A DNA stretch of 64,000 bases, from assembly GCA_035048815.1 (NCBI GenBank), contig JAUCBN010000055.1, positions 2,239,501-2,303,500 of the forward strand, written 5' to 3'. A program made the translations under genes and the position numbers. The DNA is from Abelmoschus esculentus (taxonomy: Eukaryota; Streptophyta; Magnoliopsida; Malvales; Malvaceae). A model generated the notes under the pieces. The model made no database searches. It saw only the letters and a list, made by a program, of their open reading frames with translations, and was not told the DNA's origin. Below are positions 34,706 to 47,764 of this stretch, piece after piece. How positions within the stretch are numbered: the stretch's first letter is position 1; every line of letters begins with the position of its first letter.

Positions 34706-37700
34706 ATGGCAGAAGATAGCCTCCGGATTGGTGGGCTTGCTTCTGGTTTGGCTGTTATATTGAATAGTGGGGATGGGAAGGAAAATCCGTCGAAACCCCG
34801 ACTTGTATCATATTCTGATGAATTTGGTCAGCAATCTGTGGAGCGTGCACTTGAATATGTATTTGGGCTTCCCAATAAAACACTTGGTCCTTTGAATGGT
34901 CCTGTTGACAGCAGTCTAGTTCGTTCGATCATAAAGAACCACTTGTATCCAGCATCTGATTCTTTGGTAAGTAACAAGGATGGGATTTGTGTTTTTGATA
35001 ATGGCTCTGGATCTGATGTTGTTGGTCTTGAAGAATTCAGTATTTGTGGTGAAATTAGAATTGTTAAGCCACCGTTGCTTTTAGAGAGCTTAGCAGTCTT
35101 CAGTAGCGCCAGGGCTAATGCCTGTGTTTGGAAAGGGAAATGGATGTATGAAGTAATTTTGGAGACTTCTGGTATACAACAGCTTGGATGGGCTACTATT
35201 TCCTGTCCATTTACGGACCATAAGGGTGTAGGTGATGCTGATGATTCATATGCATTTGATGGCAGAAGAATTAGCAAATGGAACAAGGAAGCTGAGCCAT
35301 ATGGACACCCATGGGTGGCAGGTGATGTCATTGGCTGCTGTATAGACTTGGCTCATGATGAGATCTCATTCTATAGGAACGGTGTTTCTCTTGGTCTAGC
35401 ATTCTCTGGCATTCGGAAAATGGAACCTGGACTTGGATATTACCCTGCTGTCTCTCTTTCTCAGGGTGAACGGTGTGAATTGAATTTTGGTGCTCGCCCC
35501 TTTAAATACCCTATTGATGGTTACCTTCCTCTTCAAGAACCTCCTCCTTCTAGCCGTTTTGCAAAGCAATTGCTGCTCTGCCTATCCAAGTTGTTGGATA
35601 TGCAATCTGTGGAGCATGCTGAGCATTCTTCAGTTGAAAAATTGAGGAGACTGAAGAGGTTTGTATCACTTGAAGAACTATTTTATCCTGTTTGTCATGG
35701 GATATGTGAAGAGTTCTTCTCTGTAGTTGAAGCAGATTGTCGAGGTGCTGAGTATATTGGGTGGGGTCCTCTTCTGTTGTTCTTTATTGGGATATTTGGA
35801 GTACGGGCACCACATGATTGGTTGAGTTTGGATAGAGTACTTGATGTCTTTCTAGAATTCCAAGGATCACATGTTATGTTCGAGCACCTTATAAATGCTC
35901 TTTCATGTGCTTGCAAGACAGCATCATTGGTTCTGACAGAATGCCCATATTCAGGATCATATTCTTATCTTGCATTGGTATGCCATTTATTAAGACGGGA
36001 ACAATTGATGGTGTTGTGGTGGAAATCATCAGATTTTGATTTCTTATTCGAAGGCTTTCTATCACGGAAGAGTCCAAATAAGCAGGACCTTCAGTGCATG
36101 ATTCCTTCTGTTTGGTGGCTTGGTTGTGAGGATGTATCCACTGAAAGTAGCATGCTGTTGACAACTACAGCTCTATCGGATGCAGTTAGTAAGGTTTGCC
36201 TCTCGCTTAGAACTTTAACATCCATGCCCCCTTTCTGCTGGGGAACATTCATTGTATTTAACTGTTCAATGAGTATTTTTTAATCCATAAACACCTTTAT
36301 CTTAATCTAATGATTTGTTTATTTTATTTTGCTCCCTCTTCCAGATCGAGGAAAAGCATAGGGACCTCTGTCTCTTAGTCATACGGTTCATACCTCCTTT
36401 ATCACCTCCCCAGTTTCCTGGTTCTGTGTTTAGGACGTTTGTGCAGAACCTTTTATTGAAGAATCGAGGAGCTGATCGCAGTATGCCACCTCCAGGGATT
36501 TTAAGCAATTCTGTTCTTGTTTCTTTATACACCGTTATTCTCCATTTTCTATCAGAAGGCTGTGGAATGGGGAATATTTGTGGGTGGTTGAAGAGTTGTG
36601 ATTCAAGTGGTCATGATATTGGTTTTCTTCATAGAGGTGGCAGCCAAAGTTTCCCAATAGGTTTGTTTCTTAAGAATGATCCACATCGAGCTGAAATTTC
36701 TAGGCTTGGAGGATCATTCTCTCACCTATCAAAATCACATCCTATGCATGATCAGGAAGCAGAAGTTATTCGGTGGGAAGAAGGCTGTATGGATGATGAA
36801 GAAACAAGAGTAACTCATTTAACTAAACAGAAACCATGTTGTTGCTCATGCTATGACATGGAATTCACGAAGTGCTCAAAGTATCCGATAAGAACTATAA
36901 CTAAAAGTTCCCGTCACCACTGCAGTACTATTCCTGAAAGGTCTGCTCAGGTTGCTGCAGAATGTAGTACAGGAAGTTTGAATGATGAGATTGCAGATAA
37001 ACCTAGCTCCAGTGATCAATCAGAATCGGAGTTTGGTTATCGCCCTGTCCAGCACATGAGGACTGTACCCAGAGATAGTGATTTATCTTCAACCACTCTA
37101 AGAGAGGAAGAACTTCTGGATTCTTTGCTATTACTTTATCACATAGGCCTTGCACCAAACTTTAGGCAGGTGAGAGTTTATTAGATCAGAGGTACATCAA
37201 AATAATGCATGGACTTCTTTTTTTTTATTTTTATTTTCTTTATTTCGTAACTTGTTCATATTTCAACTTCACATATTATAATCTGGACTATGATCTTGAA
37301 AAACTCAGAAAATGTTTTTTTTCATAGGCATCATATTACATGTCTCATCAGTCACAGTCAATATCCCTCCTGGAAGAAACTGATAAACAAATTCGAGAAC
37401 GAACTTGCAAGGAGCAATTAAAGCGTTTGAAGGAGACTCGAAATAACTATCGTGAAGAAGTTATTGATTGCGTCAGACATTGCGCATGGTAAGATGACTG
37501 TGAGTAGCTTGTTTTCCCATGGATCATTTACATGATATTGGCCTCGGTTCTTCTCAGTTCTCATTTCTTTTGATTTGTCCGTAGGTGTTCAAGCTATACA
37601 TTGTATTTCACTTCTGATGTTAAACAAAGTACTAGTATTCTCATACAGTGTTGTATCATAGATTTAAGGAAACTTCTCTATCTTTAGTTATCGCTGCCTT

Positions 37701-40700
37701 GCAGATTTTAGATTTGCAATGATAATGACTATGACTGTGGCATTATATGTTGATTCTTATTACCATTTCATCCAACAAGTGGATGTTTCAATTCAATGTT
37801 TTTACATATGGACTTTTTAAGGTTTCATTTCTTGCTAGACTTGTACTTGTACTTTTATTTTTACCTAACCTGATCACTCCTTGGAGTTTGACTTTTCCCC
37901 TTAAAACATTGACTGAGAATTGAGAAATAAGTTTTTTTTTCCTAATGTTTGAACCTCAATTATTTTGACGATGTTGTTAAAATGCTATTTTATCCAACTG
38001 CGCATCTTTCAAATTCGGTCTGTTAAGATTAATTAAAAGAATGGATGTCCCTAAACTTCAAGGATACGTTGTTAGTTTTAACCAGAATAAACATCAACTG
38101 GACATGTTAGCATTTTTTTTTGTGAGTGTTTGTCAAGTTTGTACTCTTTTTAGTTTCTTTGTATTTCCTATCTGTCGCTGTAATATTTATGGAGGATATA
38201 TGTATATATGTGTATATATATCAGAGCTAGATGATACCTTATTCTTGTATTTGTTTGGATGAAAATTCTAATTATAAATTTTAAGATGTGAAATTAGTTT
38301 TTAATTGAGTCCCTGTATCATTGTTGGCTCATTTATTTTGCTGTACAGGTACCGTGTGTCTTTTTTCTCTCGATGGAAGCAGAGAGGAATGTATGCCACA
38401 TGCATGTGGGTTGTGCAGTTGCTATTGGTTCTTAGTAAACTGGATTCAGTGTTTATTTACATCCCTGAATTTTACCTTGAAACTCTGGTAAAGCTGGTCT
38501 TCCTTTAACTATGTTCAGTTTGTCGTTTTCAACTTAAATCAAGATAAGACCATAATCATCTTATCTAATGTATGAGTCCAAGCTTAATTTTTATTCCCTT
38601 CGGAAATATATACACTACTAACAAGCAGTCACGGTTTATAAGTGAATCCCTGCAATAAATAATTTAATTTCATATGTATTTGACAAGCTACTTGATGAAG
38701 CCTCAAAATGGAACTCAACCGAAGAGTTTGTTTTGTTTTTGAGAAATCAGTGCATGTGGATGCCAACAATATACATGCTTCCACAATATATTACCTATTA
38801 AATAGTAGTTTCATGGCAAAACATTGAAGAATGATGAGTTTATTCCAATCAGTTTTCTGTATATCTAATACTGCATTATAAATATCTAATTGAGTTTGCG
38901 GCAAGTCATGATGCCAACTCTGTGAAAGTATAAAAAAAGAATCAAAATAAAAGAACTAAATAGGGATATATTTTTTACTAAGATTTACTTCTAAAAACTT
39001 ATTATTCTTTTTCATAATTCTCACTTAATGAACTACCTTTTTTTTTTAATTCTTATATTTTTGAGAACACTTTTTTTTTATAGTTTTTCTCTCTTATGTA
39101 GTATGTAATGTTCTAGTGTTTTATAATCTGCTAATAGAGGACATTTGGTATGTTTGAATTGGAATGTAGGCCTTACAAATTATTATTTGGTGCAATTTAT
39201 GTCTATTTCCCCTTTTTATTACTCAATTAGTAGTAATTTTTCTGGTTACTGATTCAGGTTGACTGCTTTCACGTTTTGCGTAAGAGTGATCCTCCATTCG
39301 TCCCGCCTGCAATATTCATCAAGCAAGGACTTACTTCATTTGTATGTTCTGCCAATTGATCTAAGATAGTTGTTTGCCATAAGTTTTGGAGTTTTTTTTT
39401 AAATCATTATCAATTCCATTTCCCAGTATGAACATTGTTGATTAAACATTTAGAACATGTGGCATATTATGCATTTTGGAGTGTAATAATCAGTTTCTAT
39501 TCTGTTTGTGGTTGTTATGAAATTGACTTGTTCTGTTCAATCGATTTGTTATCTCGGAGTTCCATAAAACATGTATCCCCATTGTTTCTGAAATCTGTAG
39601 CTTATTTTTAACATGTGGCATAAGCTCAAAGAAATGACTTTTTTTTCTCTCCTTTGTTCAGTCTGAGATGTGATCTGAGCTTTTTTCCTATTTTGTCAGG
39701 TCACGTTTGTAGTTACCCATTTCAACGATCCGAGGATATCAAGTGCAGATTTAAAGGATCTTCTTCTCCAGTCAATATCAGTCTTGGTGCAGTACAGAGA
39801 GTATTTGGCAGCTTTTGAGAACAATGAAGTGGCCAAACAGAGAATGCCAAAGGCATTATTGTCAGCATTTGATAACCGATCTTGGATTCCGGTTACCAAC
39901 ATTCTTCTACGTCTCTGCAAGGGTTCTGGGTTTGGTTCTTCAAAGCATGCAGAATCTTCATCATCCTCGGTTATTTTCCAGGTGAATAGTGTGAACCGTT
40001 ATTAGTAGTCTTATCTTATCTATCTTCTTTTCATCTGAAATCACTTCTCTTTCTAACTTTTTCCCTATGGGGCCCTATATTTTTATAGAGATTGCTTCGT
40101 GAAGCTTGCATATCTGATGAAGAGTTGTTCTCAGCTTTTCTCAATCGTCTATTTAACACTCTCAGCTGGACAATGACTGAATTCTCGGTTTCCATTCGAG
40201 AAATGCAAGAAAAATACCAGGTATGATTATGCTTTCATTCAAACAAATATCTTCTTTTGTTACTTAACTGTTTTGTAGGTTGTGTATTCATGCTTCTCGT
40301 ATATATACTATTTTTTTATCACCAACTTGGATCCTAATTTAGTGGACTTATCTTTCCAGACTTCTACATGCATTGTTGATCATTTTTCTACCACATTCAT
40401 AAAGTAGTAAAGAAGGATAAAAAATCCCCGAACAAACGAAAGAAAATGGTTAAACAAATGTTCCTGAAAAAAAAGGCCGACAATGCATGGTTCCTAACCA
40501 TGAAACTGAATTGCTGTTATAAATTCTACTAACTTTTCCAAACTGGAACAGGTTAATAAGGTACCTAACATCTGCTTACTGTTTCAAATCTTTGAACTTG
40601 AACATGCCCTTATATATTTGGTACCTAACATCTGCAAGATTGTAAATGACTTGCATTACTTTGTCATAGAATTGAAGTTATACTGCGTCCATCATAGGAA

Positions 40701-42250
40701 AAATGACTCATTATACAAATCCCATTTTAGTTGATAGTTATAATTTTTTTTTCAGTGTGCAATATAAATGTCATACATATGTGAGGATATCCCCAGCCTT
40801 TTCATTTTATTCGAACCCATCCTCCTTAGGATCTATATTTGATGGTGTAGACCTTTTGCAGGTTTTGGAGTTTCAACAGAGGAAATGTTGTGTCATATTC
40901 GATCTCTCATGTAATCTCGCAAGGGTATTGGAGTTTTGTACTCATGAGATCCCTCAAGCATTCCTCTTGGGGCCTGATACAAACCTTCGAAGACTTACTG
41001 AGTTGATTGTCTTCATTCTGAACTACATAACTTCAGCAGCAGATGCTGAGTTTTTTGACTTGTAAGTTGTTACCTGGTTGATCTAATTTTTATGACTATC
41101 ATTTTTCTTTTTTATAAATTATTATGTCTACTGTACCTATTACTTTCCACATTATTGCTCTAATCCGCATATAAGGAGAGGCAATGTGTTACTTGATTGT
41201 CTTTTCCGTTGTTGCATGACATTTAATGAATATGAGTTTTAGACCTTGTATCTCATTTTTCCTGTATTTAAAGGATCTTTCAGGGATCATATTTCTATAC
41301 CATAGTTGAAAATATAAGAAAACTAGTCGGAGCAACATAGATTTTATATTTAAGTTGGCCTCTCTTTTTTTTTCTTCTTTTACTTAAATATTTTAGTGGA
41401 CACTCTGAAACTTTCAAATTTCTGATTCCCCCCCCCCCCCCCAGATGTTTGAATTGACTAGTCTTGCAACTCAATTAGTTGAACTAAATATAACAGTTTG
41501 ACTTGTTAATTAGTGTATGAAAAACATGGTACTTGTAAATACTTGCTTTCATTCATTTTACTCACGTTATTGTCATTTTTTATTAACAGGTCACTTAGAC
41601 GGCACATTCAATCTTTAGAGAAAGTAAACAGAGGCATGATTTTAGCCCCTTTAGTCGGGATCATTGTGAACTTGTTGGATGCTAGCACGGACTCCGAATT
41701 CAAGGAGCAGAATGATATTGTGGATGTGTTTGCAAACATGGATTGCCCCGAAACTATGCATTATGGTCTGCAGTACATGTTAGAGTATAATTGGGTTAGT
41801 ACTGTTAGCTCTAATATCTCCAATACTTCATCATCTTTCTTTTCGCTCCACGGTATTTGATCGAATGTGAGCTAGGGAATTTTTTTCTTTCTTTTTCATT
41901 TCAAGGTTTCAATTCGGTCCTGATTCTTTTACACCATTTTGCAGGCCTCATCTTTCAGGGGAGAAGCCTACGTACCTAAACTTCGTTCGCTAGAGAATTT
42001 CTTTTCCCTCCTTGTCAGCCATAGTTATTCCAAGAAAACCGATGGACTTGAACGTGGAGAAACCGAAGCCAATGACGGCATGTGTTGCATCTGTTATGCT
42101 TCCGAAGCCGATGCACAGTTCGTACCCTGTTCCCACAGGTCATGCTATGTGTGCATAACTAGACATCTGTTAAACTGTCAAAGATGTTTCTTTTGCAATG
42201 CCACTGTCTTGGAAGTAGTCAAAACCATAGAAAATACAATTGAAACATAA
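34706..42250 (+). CDS. RKP/KPC1-like E3 ubiquitin ligase (SPRY + RING)
   Basis: Ten coding exons: 34706-36193, 36345-37169, 37328-37488, 38349-38487, 39258-39341, 39700-39981, 40089-40220, 40862-41061, 41590-41794, 41945-42250. All junctions are GT-AG and the sum is 3,822 nt, or 1,273 residues, the usual length of plant RKP (Arabidopsis about 1,280). A SPRY domain lies near residues 100-275 (GKWMYEVILETSGIQQLGWA, FYRNGVSLGLAFSGI). A long helical middle follows. The C-terminus has a C3HC4 RING from about residue 1219: CCIC, PCSHRSC, YVC, CQRC, FFC. Family knowledge: RKP (Related to KPC1) ubiquitinates the CDK inhibitor ICK/KRP1 and is a host factor in some geminivirus infections; animal KPC1 targets p27. 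Start is the first ATG of the frame, MAEDSLRIGG. All eight RING ligands are present. Confidence 0.96.
41428..41442 (+). repeat. Poly-C run in an RKP intron
   Basis: Fifteen C residues follow TGATT and precede AGATG. Such a run is rare in plant DNA this AT-rich and may vary or be a sequencing artefact. It lies in the intron between 41061 and 41590. Confidence 0.85.
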
Positions 42251-43143
42251 CTAAGAATCTTAAATTGTTAAAAGAAAATGAAAAAAAATAGGGTTTTCAT
42301 TTTGTTGTTCATATTATTTCATATGCTTTTGTTGTTATGATAAGAATCTATATTGTTTTTTAAGATGATCATCGAGCAAGTCCGGGGTTCGAATCTCGGC
42401 ATCCGCAATCCCTTTCGAAACCTTAGGCTGCAGGTCAGTTTTTTTTTCACCGGAAATGTGAATTCCGGTTTCATTCTGAGGTGTTATTCTTGTGTAAATA
42501 TGAGATGTAAATGTCAAGGAAAATTATATAAAGAAGCTGAGTGATATTTTTGTTGAGAAGGAAGATCATAGTTTCCAAATCTCTGAAATAATGAATGGCT
42601 GTTTTTCTGTATTAATATTAAGGTAATGAATGTAAATTTTAATTAAAATATTAAATTATTTTAAAATTATCATGTAATATTATCTATTTTTATTTTAGTC
42701 AATTCATTGGATAAATAAATCTAATTTTCTGATTGATTGATGTCTAATATTTAGATATACGATAAAAAATATAAATAAAATAAGAAAAACAACTTTTAAG
42801 AGTTTTATAAATATAAAATAATTTAAATATGATTACGACAAAAAAATATAATTGTCCTAAATTCAAAAGCAAGTCAGATATTTGAAATGAAAAGTTTTAG
42901 GAAAAAAATATTTGCCAAAAAAAATGAGATTAAGAAAAAGTTGCCATCTATATGTTAAATTGTAACTATTCGTGTTAACTTATAATTGTAAAACTTTTAG
43001 CTTAAATTATAAATTCAATCCCTCAACTTTTAGGGTAAATTATATACTACATGTTTATATTTATGATTCGAGTTCGTAAAACTTCAATTTTTCAAGTTTT
43101 TCGTATATTTTACACTAAGAAAATCGAAGAATTCAAATAACAC

Positions 43144-43175
<32 letters not shown>

Positions 43176-43369
43176 CTTCAAATGTATATCCTATATTTAT
43201 GTGTTTCAAGAGTACATATAATGCACAACACATGAGTGAAAATTGGTTAAATAAACACCTTCCCCAATGTAAAATCAACTACTCATATGTACACCATCTC
43301 TTCTTTCTGTTCTGCTTCAAAAAATGTAGGCAATTCTATCATGTATGGAGGATCTTATACTGTTTAAGG
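42251..43369. other. Convergent 3' flank between RKP and TGA genes
   Basis: The RKP 3' untranslated region probably spans about 42251-42600, and the TGA one lies near 43190-43369. Between them the DNA is AT-rich, with an AT microsatellite at 43146-43175. GGGGTTCGAATCTCGGCATC at 42379-42398 looks like the 3' part of a tRNA gene, but no matching 5' half exists. Confidence 0.6.
43146..43175. repeat. AT microsatellite
   Basis: About 15 AT units in the 3' flank between the convergent RKP and TGA genes. Confidence 0.85.
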
Positions 43370-45877
43370 CTATGCAGGTTCACGGGGACAAGAACCCCAT
43401 AGTGTACTCAAAGCTCGGAGACGTTCAAAGTATTCGCCCAATGCAAGTAAGCCTCGAGCAGTCTGGCGAATCGTTAGGATTCGAGACATCTGCTGCAGTG
43501 TTTCCTGTCGAATGTGGTCTGCCTGCAAAAGATAATACCAGTGTCGGATACAGATATGTGACTGAACATGTTCATGTTGATGATTTTATAAGTTTTTCTA
43601 TGGTCCCCCGGTACTAATGTCGTCGGAGGCTTGTGTTTCTACATTTGTTTAGATAAGGATCAGATATGACAGTAGTACTTCAATGGTGTACTTCAACAGA
43701 AATTATAAGTCTGGACCATGGGTAGGCAAATGTTTACCTGGTTCACAAAGCAGACTAGAGCTTCTACCTTCTCCATTGCAGTATTCACTTGAGAAGTGTA
43801 ACTACCTTCCCCCAGTTGACCGTCTGCCACGGTCACTGACACGATTTCACGTAGTTTCTCCATGCCTTGTGAAAGTGCATCTTCGGCTTGTTGACATGAT
43901 TGTTTCAAGTTGCAGACCTCAAAGAATTGTTGTTCTGTCAAGGAATCAAGCTGAGGCAAGAGCACCTATAAATCAACATAACAAGCAAATGTTACTGAAC
44001 ATGTAACAATAGAACTTGAACCCGGAATTGCAATGGAAGTTGCAAGAAATCTATGATTAGACTCAAGCATGAGTGTTGGATCAAGATATGTCGGATACAG
44101 ATATGTTAACTTTTTTCGAAGATTTTCATGCATTTGTACTCGGAGGATCATATGTATGTTCAAATATGCGTCAGACACGAATGCTCCAAAAAAAATAATG
44201 TCGCATATGAATCACCTTAAGAAGCTCTGAAGGGCGAAACCCTCCAATCCATGAGAAAAATTGCTCAGCAGTTGTTTTCCACATGCCGGACATGACATAG
44301 AAAACATCAGCCTTTGCAGCAGTTGATTTCATGCGAAAAAGTTCAGAATAATGATTCATGCCGGTTTCCACGAGCATTCGAAGATCTGCATCACTTATAT
44401 GGGCATTCAAAGCAGTCCTCAGAGCACATATCTGTTTGCTTTGTTCGTCCATCCAATGTCCATATTCTGTCTCGAATGCAGCAATCGCTGCAGAATCCCC
44501 AAAATGAAGTTATCATTGAAAACATTCAAAGACTATGTTATTCGGATTCAGGTGGGAGTCGGAAACAAGGGATCATAGAGAGCACAATATTAACTGCATT
44601 AAAATGACATGTTATTCGGATTTAGGTAGGTGTAGGGCACAATTTTTTCTGCTTCCTCAATAGTTGTCAATTATTTGGAGATTTTTTTGAAGGATGTATC
44701 TGTAAGGGATACTTTTATCTGACACCTACTCATATCCAACAATCACACTCGAGTCCGAACATAACATAGTAAACAACTAAATAATATTATGGTTCACAAG
44801 TAATAACAATAACTGCCAGTGTATTTACAAACAAACCTGAGTTTGCTGGTGCAGAGAATCCAAGAGGACCACCTACTAACCCACCACCCATATAAACACT
44901 CTGCAATTTTAAGATTTCTTTGTTTAAAGTGGCATAAATATTTTTCAAAATGACAAAAAATAATTGATATTAATCTCATTCAAAAACCTGTTGCTTCATT
45001 TGTGCAAGCTCTTGTTCCAATTGAATCAGCTTTAAACGACTATTTTCTAACTGTTGAACATAAGCCTGAAATGCAATGTTATATGAAGTTAATTCCAACG
45101 ATTCACATGTGGTCTAGACTTCTAGTGGGCTATCTATTGCTATTCATAACCATATCATATCTTACTTTTTTCCGCAATCGGCTTTTACGAGCAGCCTCAC
45201 GATTTTGCGCAAGCCGTCTTTGTATCTGTTAAACATTAAAAGATAGACTCATTGCAGCTAAAACATACTGCTTTGGAAAAGAAAATGTTCAAATCAGAAC
45301 TATCTCAGAAGGAGATTGATTATATGGCAATTATAATGGTGTGCATGCATGTTTTCTCTTCCTTACATTAAACCAATTATTTTTTTCACTGTTCCTAAAT
45401 CATTTTATCTTCATTAATTTTCATGGTTTTCAGCAGGAAAGATGAGAAAACATAGATACAATATAATATATTTAAAGAAATGGTTATAAGGACAATATTT
45501 TGTCCATTAAAATGAGAAAGAAAAGAAAAAACAACATCATGTACGATTCAAACGTACCTTCTCGATAGGTTTAGTAGCTTCTTGATCATACTTGTTTGAA
45601 GGTGCAAGCATTTCATGTGAAGCCGTTTCAGACTGGAAAAAATTCAAATAACAAGGGTTACTTATCACCAAAACCAGATGAACTTTTTAAACAATTAATC
45701 AAAGAAAAGTATGTCCGAAACTCGAACCTTGTTCAGTATCTTGTTATCCGCTTCGACAATCATTGATACAGATGCATGAAGATTGCTATCAGCACTAAAA
45801 TTTTCTCCCCACATCCCAATCTGTTGGATGGGATCATAGATGTCCATCCTTCTTGAAGGTACAAACTGTGGTTCCAT
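43370..45877 (-). CDS. TGA1/TGA4-like bZIP transcription factor
   Basis: Eight coding exons (minus): 45728-45877, 45558-45632, 45166-45225, 44988-45065, 44837-44900, 44216-44487, 43738-43965, 43370-43522. The sum is 1,080 nt, or 359 residues (Arabidopsis TGA1: 368). The start MEPQFVPSRRMDIYDPIQQI matches the clade I N-terminus. The basic region is exon 3 (IQRRLAQNREAARKSRLRKK, residues 76-95), and the zipper is in exon 4. The DOG1-type domain follows, with ALNAHISDADLR, MSGMWKTTAEQFFSWIGGFR and EGSYTSQVN, ending GLLALGEYFERLRALS. Family knowledge: clade I TGAs bind TGACG (as-1) sites, interact with NPR1 in a redox-dependent way and act in immunity and nitrate response. The cysteines matching the TGA1 disulfide pair are present (C251, C257 in EVCNLKQSC), as is C163. 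The site of the last TGA1 cysteine is not cysteine here. Confidence 0.96.
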
Positions 45878-47764
45878 GCTTCTTGAATCGAAATAGGAGA
45901 CAGCTTTCGCATAAGTTGAAGTGAAAATGAAGTCTGAAAGGAACAACACATGGACATGTATGAGCTTTACTCCACAAGTACGAAAGACTGATGATATAGC
46001 AAACATATGGTAAACAACAAAGAAGATGACTGTAAAATTTAACAGATAAAGTCTCTCAAACAAATGAACAAACAAAAGGAATATATGGAGAATTTTCATA
46101 TACTGAGTTGTTAGGCAATTGAATCAGTCTCAGTGGCCTCTCAAATCTGACATGAAAGTTCCCTAAAAGAACTAAAGAAATCAATAAGAGTGAATTCGTT
46201 CTGCCACGGAAGTCAAACAAACATGGAATCAAAGAGGTTTGATCTGCTAACCACCAAAAAATGAAATCAAAAGAACCGTTTCAACCTAAAACTTGATCTT
46301 ACAGTTTCAACTTCAAAAAGAATCATTTAAAAGCTCCAACAATCATCAACCTTGTAACTTTTCTGTCAGCACTAGTGATCCACATATATATGTTTGCTTG
46401 TGTGTTCTTTCTGTTTTCCCTCTTTGACTTACTTTTGATAATCAAAAGCTAGAATACCCTGCATTCGGAGATAAATGTCGAATACGGGTATGCATCCAAC
46501 AGGCAACATGGGTATATTAAATATACCGGACTCAAGTAGTTCAGAGAAAATGATAAAGTGTGGGACTCTGAGAAGCATAATTCAAAAGTAAAGTTGACAT
46601 TAGCTTAATCCATCTCATTTTTGCCACTAGTAGCTTCCCAAAAGTAACTTGATAACAACCTTTCAAGTTATTTAATACAGTGAAGCTGCAGTTAGACACT
46701 TCCAAATGAACACTAGAGAAGCTTAACAATTAAGGACGATAAATCTACGGTGACAACAGCATCATCAATGAATGAATAGTGAATAAAGGAACACTGATAT
46801 TCTAACTTCCCAAGATCATATTGTTTATAGTTCCATCGAACTACAAAAAATGAATCAAAACCAACATGAATTCAGTGGTTTATAACAAGACATGGTGGAT
46901 TTGTATCCAAGTGCACAGAAAAGATTGGAAACCCAATGATGACATCCTTACTTTCGTATCATTATCGACTAGCCAGCTCAGTGCTGTCCACTCTTCCCAT
47001 TGTTGGAGCTCACTGTTAAATTTGTCCCTGTTTTCATGGTGGACCTATTCGCTGCATTGTTCGGACTCGGATACAGGCATCCTATATACGGGCATGTGTT
47101 CTAAGTTTTCCATGTATTTGGAGGATACAAACACCACGTCAAACAAAAATATTGGACAGAAATAGTCTATTCAAACTAAGATATTCTTTCATAGGACCTG
47201 TCCTAATATGCACATACCATTTAACAAAACTAGCAGGGAAAAAGAAAAAGCTTCTTCTTCTACAGATGAACTCAAAATAAACCCAGAAAAAAGCAACGCA
47301 AATGAATCAGGACATGAAAACATCAAATCAAGACATTAAAAACAAACAGATAAAGAACATCAAAATCCAAAATAAGTAAGATTATCACCTAAAAATAAAA
47401 AAGAGACAACTTTTTATTCAAAAAGAGATGTATGGAAAGGCATCGTTGTTTTAGTCAAAATAAGGGTTTGGGTATTGATGTTTTCTATTGGTTTTCCTCC
47501 AGCTTTCCCGGCAACCAAACAAGTAAAAAAGAAACAAACCTTTAGTTTAAAGTGTTGCCAGAACAAGCTTCCCGCTTAAATTTGAGCCTCAAAAACAGCA
47601 AAAAAACGAAAATCCCTGTTGAAATCCAATAAGCAGCAGCTACCTTCTTCTTCTTCTCCTCTGCGAAAACGCCCTTCAAACTGATCGCATCTTTTCTCCT
47701 TTATTTTTTCTAGTGTAATGCGACCCAACAAAGTTCGATTTTGACTTGAAATTTTAATATTCAT
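45878..47764 (-). other. 5' leader and leader intron of the TGA gene
   Basis: On the minus strand an acceptor TTCCTTTCAG/ACTTC at about 45934 leaves a 56-base leader exon before the ATG. A donor CTAAAG/GTTTGTTTC at about 47540 would close a first leader exon reaching up to about 47750. The implied intron is about 1.6 kb and contains GTCGAATACGGGT-type dispersed sequence (46475-46500, 47060-47100). No other gene was found; the open frame 46866-47165 is not supported. Confidence 0.55.

Noticed and set aside
34828..35331. 167-codon minus-strand frame
   Set aside because: It is antisense to the first exon of the RKP-like gene, whose sense frame gives a full SPRY domain.
42340..42405. Possible tRNA gene (GGGGTTCGAATCTCGGCATC)
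   Set aside because: A T-arm-like and acceptor-like 3' part is visible, but no 5' half able to pair (GGATGC-type) occurs within 100 bases, and there is no anticodon arm.
46866..47165. 99-codon plus-strand frame in the TGA leader intron
   Set aside because: No homology is recognised, and it lies antisense within the inferred leader intron, with GGACTCGGATACAGG dispersed repeat sequence inside.
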